Positions 23,472 to 34,415 of a stretch of DNA of 64,000 bases are shown piece after piece. A program made the translations under genes and the position numbers. The stretch comes from Enoplolaimus lenunculus (Eukaryota; Nematoda; Enoplea; Enoplida; Thoracostomopsidae), in the NCBI GenBank assembly GCA_030248215.1, contig JASANG010003169.1, positions 1 to 64,000 on the forward strand. Direction: 5' to 3'. Each line of letters starts with the position of its first letter. Position 1 is the stretch's first letter. The notes below the pieces were generated by a model. That model ran no database searches. It was not told where the DNA came from and worked only from the letters and a program-made list of their open reading frames with translations.

Positions 23472-26207
23472 ATGCTATTATCTAAAATAGTTGTTTGCCT
23501 TTGCAGTTGGAATTGGTTTATCATTCTAGCATCAACGGGTAAGGTTCATTAGCTACTGATACGCTACTTTGCTGGATAAGGAAGGGGGGACGCAGATCGC
23601 CACTCTACCCTCCTACTTCGCCTCCAAAAACCTAAAAAATTTTCTCCAGCATTAAAAGTTTTTTATGTTAGGTAAATTTACTTTTTTCCCGTTTAGTGTC
23701 CTGTTCCCCTATCAAGCCTGATGACCTGGCTGTTTGCATGTATACAACACGGTATAGCCGAAGACTCACAGCCTGGGATTAAGTTTGGAAATGGTCAAAA
23801 ATGCCAAACACGTACTTTTGGACCTATTTCAAACACGATTTCGGTATGTTTTAGATCTCAACGGCATCGAAAACAACTCAGTTTGCTGGTTGCATCCAAA
23901 ATTAAACATCTGTGTTCACAAAGACATTTCGTTTCTTCAATGTGAACAGGTATCAATTTTAGCCCCAGTTTCAACTGTATGCAGTACGACTTATTGGTCC
24001 ATGTAAAGATCAGGGGCGGAACGTTTTTCTGTGGGACTGCAATAGAGAAGGCTTAGGTTTAGGCTTATGCTTATTCTCAGGAATAAACTCATTCTTACGC
24101 TTAGGCTTAGGCTTAGGCTTAGGATTATGCTTATAATACTGTTCCGTCCCTGTTCTTTTTACATTGGCCGACTTATTTATGGTGAATGCTAGTAGTTCAA
24201 TTAGCTGTCTATAAACCAAATTTTTCACACCCAACGTAATGCAGCGTTCACGTTATAACTGGGGCAGCTTGGAACACGTTTTGTACAAGTTGATTTGACT
24301 TCAACATAAAATTTTGTGATCCGAATAGCGGTTATGTAGACAAAATGTGAATGTCATATGACATTGGCTTACAAATCACTGATGTCAAGCGATCATCGTA
24401 TACAAATAACCATTTGTCATATGATACTGCGGGACATTTATGCGAATATCATATGATATTTCAAAATTCTACTAAATATCATATGATATTTACACAGGAC
24501 AATGGAATTTGTGCACGCTAAATAAAACAGTAAAAAGTCGGATAATGCAGCATTAAATGATTTCGCAAGTTGAATTAGCTTCTACGTTTCTGTTTCTCGC
24601 TAAGTTTTTCCCAAAATATATTCCTAAGTACAAATTATTCAAATTTGAAATTTTAGTATCATATGACATTCTACTGGACAATCAAGCTAGTTTAAAACCA
24701 CTTTGCAGACACTTTCAAACATATCATATGATACTCGCAGACAATATTTGGAATATCATATGATATTGCAGTACAAACAGTATATGTCACATCAGGATCG
24801 CAGACAATTCCAATTTTTTGAATATCATAGCGGATAAACGGTCAGACAAAATGTTACCAGCTATAGTCATAGGGACAAAACGTGTTCCAGGCTGCCCCAG
24901 TTATAACGTGAACCCCGCATAAAGCTGTTGGTTGAGCATTGGTGTCGTACTTCTGTAAAAATTGTAAATTTCAGTTATCTCCTTCTTACACAGAATTGAC
25001 TATGAACCACTCAGCGCAATTTGTGTATTGTGAAATTAAATACAATGCACAATAAAAATCCCCCCCCTCAGTTGTTATAGCTGAATGGTCATCGTAAACG
25101 CGTATTATTTCAGCCTTCGAGGCTCGAATCCTAGCATAACAGTAGGTCTCAGATGAAATATGTGTATGAAAAGGTTCATTTAGAAGCGTAGTGCAGTTTT
25201 AGTATTTTGTAACTAAGGGCTTGTTTGCTGTTTTAATATAATTCATATTTTTATACTTGGCTCGTATGTAAAATTTTCGATCACAAAATTCAAAGACCTG
25301 TCCCATTTGCTCGGTTCAGACTGTTGCGCCGCAATGAATTTTTATTATGTCCCACGCATACATGCAAGTTTTGCAGCGAAAATTATCAGTTGCAACTTGC
25401 ACGATATATTTGCAGCTGCAAGTATTTTCAAAGGAACATTCCGATTGACCAATCAAACTGCAGGTGCAGAAAATTCTAGCGAATTGCAAGTGCATTCTCA
25501 GGTGTGAATTAAATTATATAGTATGAACTGAAGTGAATAATTTACACACTGCAAGGAACTTCAGTGACTAAACTTGCGCGCGCGCAAGTTGCACGTGCAA
25601 GTTTTTGCTGCAAGAACTTGCGCTTGTATATAGCGCTTTAAGGTTAACTGCGAAATTGCATGCATATTTCTCGTTCAATTTGCTCAACAACTTTTATCCA
25701 CTATTACGTCTGGCCCCCTCTTGTGTTATTAGAAACTTCTGGATCCTTCACTGAACTGGTGAGTTTCACCAAAAATACTTGCAGTTAATATTTCAGGATT
25801 GCTGCTCAAATTCCGGTAACGTCCCAAAAAAACCTGCGGAAATCTGCATCGGAAGCTTATCACTTTTAACACCGACCGCCCTAAGTGACGGTGAAGCGTC
25901 AGATTTACGATTCATCGCTAAATATTTACTCGACAAACGTTTTTCAACATTGGATTTCAATTCAACCAGTATTCATCAACTGATCGAAATTGGAGTTCAA
26001 CGAAATAAATTTCAAAATTCAAATTTCAACCACAACCAAACACGAGCGAAGCGACAAACGCTGAGTTGGATAATGTCAGTTGATCCGTGGTGCTGGGACA
26101 GCTGTGTCAACCGGTGTATGAATGAAAAGTTTGCCAAACAAAGCTTAGTTCCGTTTGGAACCGGACGTCCTCGATCACAACGAACCTGCCGACGAATATG
26201 TACTTAA
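23472..26207 (+). CDS. unrecognised secreted cysteine-rich protein, three exons
   Basis: Proposed exons are 23472-23538, 23697-23949 and 25797-26207. Exon 1 encodes a signal-peptide-like start, MLLSKIVVCLCSWNWFIILA, and ends in phase 1 at GTAAGG. Exon 2 begins after CCCGTTTAG with SCSPIKPDDLAVCMYTTRY. Its second part reads NNSVCWLHPKLNICVH and FLQCEQ before GTATCA, in another frame, so the middle of exon 2 is unresolved (a missed splice, an indel or an assembly error). Exon 3 joins in phase 0 with DCCSNSGN. It contains a dibasic AKR followed by a C-terminal Cys-rich block with WCWDSCVNRCMNEKF and TCRRIC, then TAA... TAA at 26205-26207. Function is unknown. The signal peptide, the many Cys and the AKR site suggest a processed secreted protein (inference). 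The last intron holds a hAT-like MITE and a 0.7-kb inverted-repeat element. Confidence 0.5.
23996..24169 (+). mobile_element. family A hAT-like MITE, exact 8-bp target duplication
   Basis: GGTCCATGTAAAGATCAGGG ... TTTTTACATTGGCC is flanked on both sides by GACTTATT (23988-23995 and 24170-24177). The centre is four TTAGGC units plus variants. This is the cleanest proof that the family moves with 8-bp duplications. It lies in the last intron of the cysteine-rich gene. Confidence 0.93.
24241..24919. mobile_element. 0.7-kb inverted-repeat element with CATATGATATT palindromes
   Basis: About 45-bp terminal inverted repeats: left GTTCACGTTATAACTGGGGC with GGAACACGTTTTGT, right ACAAAACGTGTTCC with GCCCCAGTTATAACGTGAAC. 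Inside, ATCATATGAT-type palindromes recur at about 24353, 24417, 24449, 24478, 24658, 24723 and 24753. No ORF of note. Last intron of the cysteine-rich gene. Confidence 0.85.
25074..25140 (+). other. tRNA-like module, possible SINE head
   Basis: TAGCTGAATGGTC matches a Pol III A box and GGCTCGAATCC is one base from the B-box consensus. The ends GTTAT and ATAAC are complementary. It sits in a worn family I element (about 24990-25180) in the last intron of the cysteine-rich gene. Confidence 0.4.
25355..25625. mobile_element. inverted-repeat element of GCAAGTT motifs
   Basis: Left arm GCAAGTTTTGCAGCGAAAAT, right arm GTTTTTGCTGCAAGAACTTG; both are rich in GCAAGTTGCA. A related fragment is at 16935-17030. 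Confidence 0.65.
25797..26207 (+). CDS. terminal exon of the cysteine-rich secreted gene
   Basis: A 136-codon open exon follows ATATTTCAG and ends with TAA. It carries paired Cys at its start, a middle without Cys (Leu/Asn-rich), one consensus N-glycosylation site (Asn-Ser-Thr), the dibasic AKR, and six Cys near the C-terminus in a WC-x2-C-x3-C ... C-x3-C pattern. This is the best-supported part of the gene. No family is recognised. An AATAAA occurs at 26679-26684. Confidence 0.6.
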   Translation, partial: DCCSNSGNVPKKPAEICIGSLSLLTPTALSDGEASDLRFIAKYLLDKRFSTLDFNSTSIHQLIEIGVQRNKFQNSNFNHNQTRAKRQTLSWIMSVDPWCWDSCVNRCMNEKFAKQSLVPFGTGRPRSQRTCRRICT

Positions 26208-26806
26208 ATTTTGAATTTTTTACAGAATGGTTAAAACGCTAGGATCAGGTACTTGAATTGTTAGCGGATAAGTTAAATGATAGTTCAAACAAGAGGAAAT
26301 TTATCAAACTACGCCTATTTCAAAATTTAATTCCACGACCGCTAGCGATAGCCTAATTATTAACGTGGTACGTTTCGCTGAACACTTGAAATTAACGAAA
26401 TTCAAAGTACAGGTTGTGAAATCAAAAACACTTCTTTCGTTGCTTATTTAAATTGTATCTGTACATATTGAATGCTTCATAACGAATTGTAATGAAATCA
26501 TTCGAGTTTTTGGACCTTCAGAATATGATCGGCACATCAAGGAAGGCAATATAAGGCGTTGCATCTCTCGCCAGTCACGTCTGGCTAAAAATTTTGCAAT
26601 CCAAATGATTCAACTCAAACTACGTTTTTAGTCAAATTTGAAATTTTATTTTGTGCCTTCGCCACATTTTTAGTCGATAATAAAAATGGAAACATTTACT
26701 AAAACACATTTTGAACCAAAACTGTTCTCTTTCACTGAATCGTCCTGGCTTCTTCACTGCTGGATATATGCAAAGTTGTACGCAGTCTCATATATATAAG
26801 GGGGTT

Positions 26807-27362
26807 GTTGGATTTTGAATGTTTTTAGTATATTGTTTCATATTTGAGCTTCTCATAATCTCCCCTGGACATTCCGCGACGAACTTTGATTTTTTTAAAA
26901 ATTTGATTTTTTAAAATCTCAATGACCAAAGCCGTCCATTGGAACTAAAAACATTTTTGTTACAAATTTAGACAAGTTATATACCATTCGATGCAGCTTG
27001 CGAAGCTGATTTCAATTGTGCTAGACTTTCCACCGTCAAGCCTTTGGTTAACGAGTTTTGGTCAAATGACTGATTTGGCGCCGTCCCGAATCGTTAGCAG
27101 CGTGCTATATCAGTTTAGTTGACCATAACTCGTTAGCCAGGAGTTTGATGGCAAAAAATTTAACACAGTCGGACTCAGCTTCACAAGCTGCATATTGTAT
27201 AATTGTGTTACCTTGCAACAAAAAAATTTGGGTGCCAAAAGGTCACTTTAACGCCTTAAAAATCAAATTTATCAAAAATTAAAATTTAGGGCGTGGAATG
27301 ACCAGAAGATATTATGAGAAGCTCAAATTTGCAAAAACCTAAAAACCTTCAAAATCCAGCCA
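26807..27362. mobile_element. inverted-repeat element, about 0.55 kb
   Basis: Left GTTGGATTTTGAATGTTTTT and TTGAGCTTCTCATAAT, right ATTATGAGAAGCTCAA and CTTCAAAATCCAGCC. Inner arms also pair (CATTCGATGCAGCTTGCGAA against CACAAGCTGCATATTGTATA). A diverged piece appears at 43005-43140. Confidence 0.8.
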
Positions 27363-27548
27363 TCTTAGTGCCAACGCTGGCTGGGAAGATAACCGAAGAG
27401 AACAAAAAAATGAGCATGGGCCCCTTAGGTTGTTCATGTCACCACCCCTGAATTGCCTAAGACGTTGTGCTGCTAGTGTTGCTTTAGATTTGTCTTTATT
27501 GCTTTGTATCATTTTAAAATAGAAAATTTCTTACATGCCCCAAAATAC

Positions 27549-27712
27549 ATTGGGCCCATGTAAAGAACATGGGCAGCACGTTTTTCTGCGGGACTGCAAT
27601 AGAGTAAGCTTAAGCTTTAGACTAAATTTTGTTGCCTAGGCTTAGACCGAGGTATGAGCTCAAATTTACGCCTACCCTTTGGCTTAGGCTTAGGAATCAC
27701 TGTAACGGCCTT
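27549..27712 (+). mobile_element. family A MITE
   Basis: It starts GGGCCCATGTAAAGAACATG, then CGGGACTGCAATAGAGTAAG, and carries TTAGGC-like hexamers. The right end is worn. Confidence 0.7.
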
Positions 27713-30061
27713 GTGCTAGTCGTTTTCTCGCAGCAATCAAACAGAATTAATTCAGGTTCCAGTTTTTAGACGACACAACCGTGTCCGCAGACAACAAAGA
27801 ATTGTTGAAAAAATAAATTCACTTGACAATGAAATTTTAAGTAAAAAAATATTTCGATGCTTTACGCTTACCAGTACTCGCTTCAACGCTACCAGCTGTA
27901 ACGCGCTAATGTTTGTTTTTCAAGTGTTTATAATTTCAAATTTTGAAAATTTTCAATTTTTTTCTACAACCGTTCAAAGCAAAACGAGTAAAATATGGTA
28001 AAACGAAGAAAACTGTTGTAAATTGCCTTCGTTCGATCGAGCACACGACAACAACTTTAAAAAGTGGTAAAATGGCAACGGCAGAATGCTAATGCACATT
28101 TTGCTTTTTTTTATCTTTCATTCGAACCGGTATTGACACACTTTAAGCTGGCGTTTCAGTGAAATTTATATTTTAAGCGGTGCTAGTTTTCACACTAAAA
28201 ATTGAAAAATAGGCGGAGTCCAAACAAAATTTAAAATATTAAATTTTGCGAGTTTTTTTTTGAAAAAAGAGTAAGTGACTACGATTGTTTGTTGAAATTT
28301 TCTTTTATTGTGAGTTTTTAGTTTTGAGTCACAGTGTTTTTTCGTGGATCGGAAATTTAAAAATATATAGAGTTTGTGGTGCGATTGAAACTTTAATAAC
28401 GGAAATATGTTAGCTAAAATATGCTATTTTAGGCAGATGTTTGGAAACTTTTAAAAATACAGACTTTCATTTATCTGTTGTAGTCGTTTTAAGAATCGTG
28501 GGATAAAAAATAGTCGTCGGAAATCATGAATTAATTAAACCAGTCAATGTGGTTGCAAATTTGAAATCCTAAAATATTCTTCATTAAACTTTTTAAGAAT
28601 GTGTTCTAATTCTTCCATAAATGCTGTCTTTTGTTTATATATGAAACAATCATAACAACAGCTGGAACGCTGTCCAATATACGTATGGGGGCGTTCCAGC
28701 TTATAAGCAACAATGAACGACTCATTTAACCCACAGATATTTTTTACTACTTATAACACGAAAAATCGTTTGCTAGACACAACATCCCAAAACCTTAGTA
28801 GAATGGGCACAAAAGGAACATCTTACCGAAGCATGGTAAATTAATTCTCGGCGGTAGCTTTGCTGTTTGTTAAGCCTACATTACTAGCTTTCCAATGCTG
28901 CTAGTAAGTACGTTTTACTGAACCAAAGGTACTTCAAAAATGCTCAAAAACATTTTGCTGAAACTAAAGTTCGAATCAAACTGACACAAACTGTAGCCAG
29001 GGGCGTCCGTAGAAAATTATGTTTTGGGGGCATCGAATAATTTTGAGGCGCCCCTACAATCGCAACTCAAGATTGTTTATTTTAGACCGAGTCATTTTGG
29101 GGGGCACTAGCCAAATTTAGGTGGAACGGCCCGCCAACGCCCCCCGTGGCGACGCCCGCGATTGTAACCAATGTTTAAACAAGGCAGTAACATTAGTATA
29201 AGCGTATTTCTAGGTTAAGCCTAAGCTGAAAATTCATCTAAAGCTTAAGTTTACTCTATTGTAGTCCCGCAAAAAAAGTGTCCGCCTCTGATTTTTAGAA
29301 CGGCCGAAATTGCCAACTGCAAGCGATTTGGTCATCTTACAACCCAAAATAATTATGCCTGTATAAATGATATGTAGAATTATCTTCTGCTTTCGTCGGG
29401 GCAACTGAACCAAACGTTTTATTTTCGACTATGAAATTTTAAACAAAGTTATACTTTGGCGCGCAAAAACACATATGTATGTCATGCCCCAAACAGCTAT
29501 TTGCTCCAGTTGGCAACTGGGACGTTCAATGGCAACTACTGTTCGGGGTAGCCCTAACAACTGCAGAAATGCAAATTGATTTTGATTGGTTGTTGTCGTT
29601 TAACTATATTCAAAAGAAAGTGATTTGCACGGCAATTATTTGGCTTTACCATATTTACAAACTATAAATTAAACAAGGTTTATCTGGGGTGAAGGATTAC
29701 AGAGGCGTAATATTGGATAACCAAAAGAACCATAATTCTGACTACGCTGCTACAGCATTGCACCCATAACGCTGTATTCGATTAAACATTATGGCACACG
29801 CTCACACAGCTTCGTTTAGATACTACATAAACTTGTTTACTTGATAGTTTGCATATATGGTGAAGCGAAATAACTATTGTGCAAGCGACTTTTTTTCGAA
29901 CACAGTTAAGTCTGAACAAGCAATCGCAAACAATTTGTATTCGATGATTATTTTGAAGCGACCACGATAGTTATCAAAACTTCTACTAACCTCTAAACAC
30001 TTAAACTATCTCCAGGATACTGCGCACCTTGCTGAAACTTGATTTGAAGCAATCACAAACA

Positions 30062-30240
30062 GGAACAGTATTAAAAGCGTATTCCTAAGCCTAAGCCTTA
30101 TTTTAAGCTTAAGGGTAAACGTGAGCATATTCATAATCCTTAGCCTAAGCCTAAGCCAGGCAAAAAATTAGTCTAAACATTAAGCTTACTCTATTCTAGT
30201 CCCAGAGAAAAAGGTTCCGCCCATGATCTTTACATGGGCC
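30062..30240 (-). mobile_element. family A MITE
   Basis: GGAACAGTATTAAAAGCG starts it. A CCTAAGC array follows and the right end is CCATGATCTTTACATGGGCC. The outermost left TIR is lost. Confidence 0.7.
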
Positions 30241-30780
30241 AGTGCGCCTAAGATGAGGAAAACGTCTAATATGGTGTCGAATGTAAAATGATTTCCCAAA
30301 AAAGTGACCCATGGGCAAATTTTCACCAGTGTCATCGTGTGACACTGGAATACCTTGAGGTCATTACGTCCACCATATATCATATAATTATGTATATCCT
30401 AACATACACGTATATATCCGTATGCCGTGTTCACTTAAAATTTTCATGCCTCAAAACACAAATCCTCCATACGCATAATTTCCTATTTTAGCGTCCAAAA
30501 ATTTCACAGAGATAAAATAGCAGACACAACTGCAATTTCTGAACGCTGTTTTTCATTTCGTATTTAAATTTTGAATGCATTTTAAAAAAGAAATACCGAA
30601 TGCAACACGTGTTGATTGCAGTTAATAACAATTATCAAACGTACCTGCACACGAGTTTTCATGGCGGAGACAAAAAATGAAAACTGTCGAGTAATAGGAA
30701 AAATTTTCATGCTCGGGAAGGTGGGAGCAAGCAGGCGTCTGCGATTGGCTGAAGATTTGTTTAATTGAATCAAAAAAATT

Positions 30781-30925
30781 GAGCCCATTTAAAGATCAGG
30801 GACGGAACGTTTTTCTGCGAAACTGCAATAGAATTTAGCTTAAGGTTTTGAGCTAATTTTTTGTTTACGCTTAGGTTTAGGATTACGCGTATACTACTGA
30901 TGCGGTCCTGTTCTTAGCGTTGGCC
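30781..30925 (+). mobile_element. family A MITE, short
   Basis: GAGCCCATTTAAAGATCAGG ... CCTGTTCTTAGCGTTGGCC, with a small hexamer core. Confidence 0.7.
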
Positions 30926-31454
30926 AAAAACAGAAGTTTTCTTCACCCCGTCTACTGGGGGGGCATCTTCTTGCTCCCTATAACTTGAATTCCTAGTTGC
31001 GAACTGTGATCTTAGCAGTGTTAAAATCTCTTACTTTAGTGGTTCGAACTCAGATTTTTTAGAAGAAACCTGGTTACTTTTAAGGCTTATAGCAGTGCAA
31101 TTACTACCTTTTCAGCAATGTCAGATTCTTACCTGCCATAAACCAATCTGGTAGTCACGCCATTTACAAGCCAGCCTAAGTACTACAATAAAAACGCAAA
31201 CCAATGCTAACTGGAAGTCAGCACTACTTCTGAGTTATGTAGTTAGCTAGATTTGACGACTAGTTTATTGCCAAACCTGCTTACGTAGAATGGAAGATTG
31301 GACTATTCAAAATTAGTAATCGGCGTGATTAGCAGGTTTGCATACGACATATATATTTTAACTGTTGTATACCGCCATTGTAAACGTTCGTTTAAACTGT
31401 ATTTTGTGATTTATGTCAACGCTGCACTTTGAGCAAGTATTTGTTCCGATTTTA

Positions 31455-31455
31455 C

Positions 31456-31501
<46 letters not shown>

Positions 31502-31521
31502 GTTGTTGTTGTTGTTGTTGT
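31455..31521. repeat. (ATT)n then (GTT)n compound microsatellite
   Basis: About 15 ATT units pass directly into seven GTT units. Likely length-variable. Confidence 0.95.
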
Positions 31522-31797
31522 TTCTTATTCTAAAAATCATTTTTAAACTTTTTAACAAATTATCGACCGATTAAAAACATCATCTTCGTGCATTTTATGT
31601 CACATAAATAAAAATTGCAAAGTGCAGTTTACATTCAAAAGTCAGTAACAACATTTCCTTCGGTAACAGTATTTGTTAAAAATAAAAAGTGTTATTTTTG
31701 ACGACAAATATATATTTTTGTATATTTTTGCAGGCATTTTCTTCTTAAAAATGTACTTATCACCGAACAAAAGCGTGCAGGATTGTTTAAAAAAACT

Positions 31798-31999
31798 GGC
31801 CTAAAAGTTAAAAAAATCAGGTGCGGAACGGTTTCTTGCAGGACTGTAAAAGAGTATTGCTTAAGCTTTAGACTAATTTTTGTCTAGGTTTAGACTTAAG
31901 TTAAGGCTTACGTATCTGCCGCTATCTGTTCAATCTTACGCTTAGGTTTATGTTTAGGAATATGTTTATACTACTATAATGATCTTTTGTACATTGGCA
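31798..31999 (+). mobile_element. family A MITE, diverged
   Basis: GGCCTAAAAG ... ATCAGGTGCGGAACGG starts it and GATCTTTTGTACATTGGC ends it. The hexamer array is degenerate. Confidence 0.6.
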
Positions 32000-32479
32000 G
32001 AAAAAAACTTACAGTTGTTGTGGTTTTGCTGACAATATATTAGCGACAATTATTCGTCGTTCATTAGTAATTTAAATATAAATTAATGAATATTTATTTC
32101 ATTTAACCCTTTTTCACATGAACATTTTTATTCCTGTTTCAGATCCAAGCACAAGCCATATTTTGAGCTTGAAACTTAGCAGAGAAACACTTTACCGTGA
32201 CTGTTCTGGCGTAACAGCTTGATGCTCCAACCAGAGATGCATTCATGTCTTGCAGAGAATTTCCTACTGCGCATACGCGTAATAATTGTTTTGTTCAACA
32301 CTACGGTTGTGCATTGTATGTGATTGTTTCGCCAACGCAGTTTTTCTGCAAAAATTAATTAATGAATGCCCTATTTCCGGTGTAAAGATAACTATTTGTT
32401 ATCTTAGACCAATGGCGGATCCATGGGGGGCCACCCCGGCCGTGCCCCCCCCCAACAGCATCTCGACAAAAATTATATA

Positions 32480-32730
32480 ATGTCAGTTACTGTTTTACGC
32501 TGTTTATTTCTCTGTTTAATACATAATAGCATAAGCACGCTTTAAAGTTTTGAACTCACCTTTGTTTGGCCCTGGAGTCATTTATGCGCTACAATTAGGG
32601 ATAATAGACATTTATGGAATCTAACGAGGGCTTAAGGACTCTGCCCGCTTACGGACTCTTATTAGGGATACGGACTCCTATTAATTGGGACTCAAAATGG
32701 GGACCCCTCTTATTTGGGTCACTACAGTAT
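32480..32730. mobile_element. family C element, right half
   Basis: GCTTTAAAGTTTTGAACTCA, ACGGACTCCTATTAATTGGG and the end TATTTGGGTCACTACAGTA, which is the inverse of the family C start. Confidence 0.7.
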
Positions 32731-33173
32731 GGGTCAAAAATAAGTTTATTATCTGTGAAATTTTGGCCCCCAATTTTGAGATCCTGGATCCGCCACTGCC
32801 TTAGGCGCTTGCAAAAAGCTGACGACACCAGTTTTAAACCGTTGTTGACAAGTTACACCGGATGCGCAAAATATTTTAAATTATACATTAATAAAAACCA
32901 AATGTATTATATTTCATAGATGATAGCCGAAGAATGTATACTCTACGAGTTGATGGAGAATAATTGCATTTCAAGAATTTTAATTTTGCATATCGGTACT
33001 GAAGCTGCGTATTTCCTAGAGCAGCTGGAGACACTAGCGGTTCCGGAACGGAGGGAGTACGCATCCCCATGCGCTAAATTTTTTGTGATAAAATGGTAAG
33101 GTACCACCTGCCTTGAAAGTTTTTACCCGTCAAAAAATTGGCGCATATTGAGTATACAGCCCAAGTATATAAC

Positions 33174-33307
33174 ATGACCGGAACGTGTTCCTGTGTCGCT
33201 GTAATTGGGATAGCTTAAGCTTTAGACTAACTTTTTTGCTAAGGCTTCGGATTAGGCTTAGGAATATGCTTATACAACAGCTCCGGCCCTGTTCTATACA
33301 TGGGCAA
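33174..33307 (+). mobile_element. family A MITE nested in a family G element
   Basis: CATGACCGGAACGTGTTCC to CCTGTTCTATACATGGGC interrupts a GGATCC-ended (family G) copy, whose halves are 33040-33170 and 33308-33385. Confidence 0.6.
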
Positions 33308-34034
33308 AGCATACCGCAAAAACTACGTTTCATAATGTTTGCCAGCCCGACCCCCGTCAGAAATTTCTGAATCCGCCCCTGGCTGCAAACTGCATATTTT
33401 CGATGACCATCGCTAATCAGAAGGATTTTTTTGCAAAATACGGATTGTCAGAACAACATTGGGTTTAATGAGAAAAACGCTGTTCTTTCATAAAGACACA
33501 GTTGTACCGCAAGTGCAAACCAAAACATAAAGAATTCTGTTTTACGTAAATTTTTCTTGCGAGCTCTGTAAATTTTCCTATTGTCCAAGTATCGTGTCTA
33601 AGTGCGAACCTAAAAAGGTACTAACAGCTTGTTTGGTTCTGTACTATTTATTGCAAGCAAAAGTTGGCTAAACCATCTCAAGCCTAGTGAACGAACGCAG
33701 AGCCAGCTTATCAATTGCAACTTTCAACCACTTAAGGCATAAGCCCATTCCAAAAAAACTTGGATCGTCGAGAGTACATACAGGAACGTAAAAAGTAGAA
33801 GATTTGTTCGATTTCCCAGGATTTTCAAAGAAACGAGTAAAAACAACTACTTTCGCAGTCTTTAAAATATCGTGATGGATTTTTGAGTATGTAATAAATT
33901 AGGTAATTTGTACTCTTCTGAAATGATAATTCGGGCTGCGACCCTTGATTGATCTAGACACGGGTTAAAATACAAGGCATTCGAGTCTTGATAAAGAGAG
34001 CCGAGGGCGTTCCCGCGGGATCATTGGGGGGTCA

Positions 34035-34205
34035 GCCCATGTTACTTTCAGCGGCGTCCAGGATTCTGGTGGGTCTTTAAAAATAGGTTTAGATTTTAGA
34101 TTACGTTTTTTGCTTAGGCTTTAGGCTTAGGCTTAGGCTTAGAAACACACCTTTGCAACGCTTAGGGTTAAGCTTAGAAATACGCTTAATCTACTGTTAC
34201 GCCGC
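34035..34205 (+). mobile_element. family H MITE, right end lost
   Basis: GCCCATGTTACTTTCAGCGG starts it, and the array and TACTGTTACGCCGCTAATAG follow before a family J element joins. Confidence 0.7.
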
Positions 34206-34214
34206 TAATAGCCG

Positions 34215-34360
34215 GTGGGTCCGTGCCTTCCAAATTTGGCTGGAGCCCTCCCAAACAGGCTTGGTCTAAAAGTAAACAATGTTGAATTGTAATTGTAAGG
34301 ACACCCCAAAATTGTTCGGTGCCCTCAAATATAACGTTCCGCGGACGCTCCTGACGATAG
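34215..34360. mobile_element. family J repeat
   Basis: GTCTAAAAGTAAACAATGTT, ACCCCAAAATTGTTCGGTG and CCGCGGACGCTCCTGACG match 8395-8535 and (inverse) 28995-29162. Confidence 0.65.
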
Positions 34361-34415
34361 TAGCTTAAATAGTTTTGAATTTTAGAAGCATAAAAGCAAC
34401 TATAGACTTTGTATA

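Larger units (their letters stand above)
26208..34415. other. intergenic region, repeats only
   Basis: 27720-28990 is plain AT-rich DNA with one hairpin (AGCTGGAACGC ... GCGTTCCAGCT, 28660-28701). The rest is mostly family A, C, G and J copies. The open frames here are short and lack coding character. Confidence 0.55.

Noticed and set aside
29479-29667. 62-codon open frame on the plus strand
   Set aside because: No splice context, no family resemblance, and flanked by repeats; length is expected by chance.
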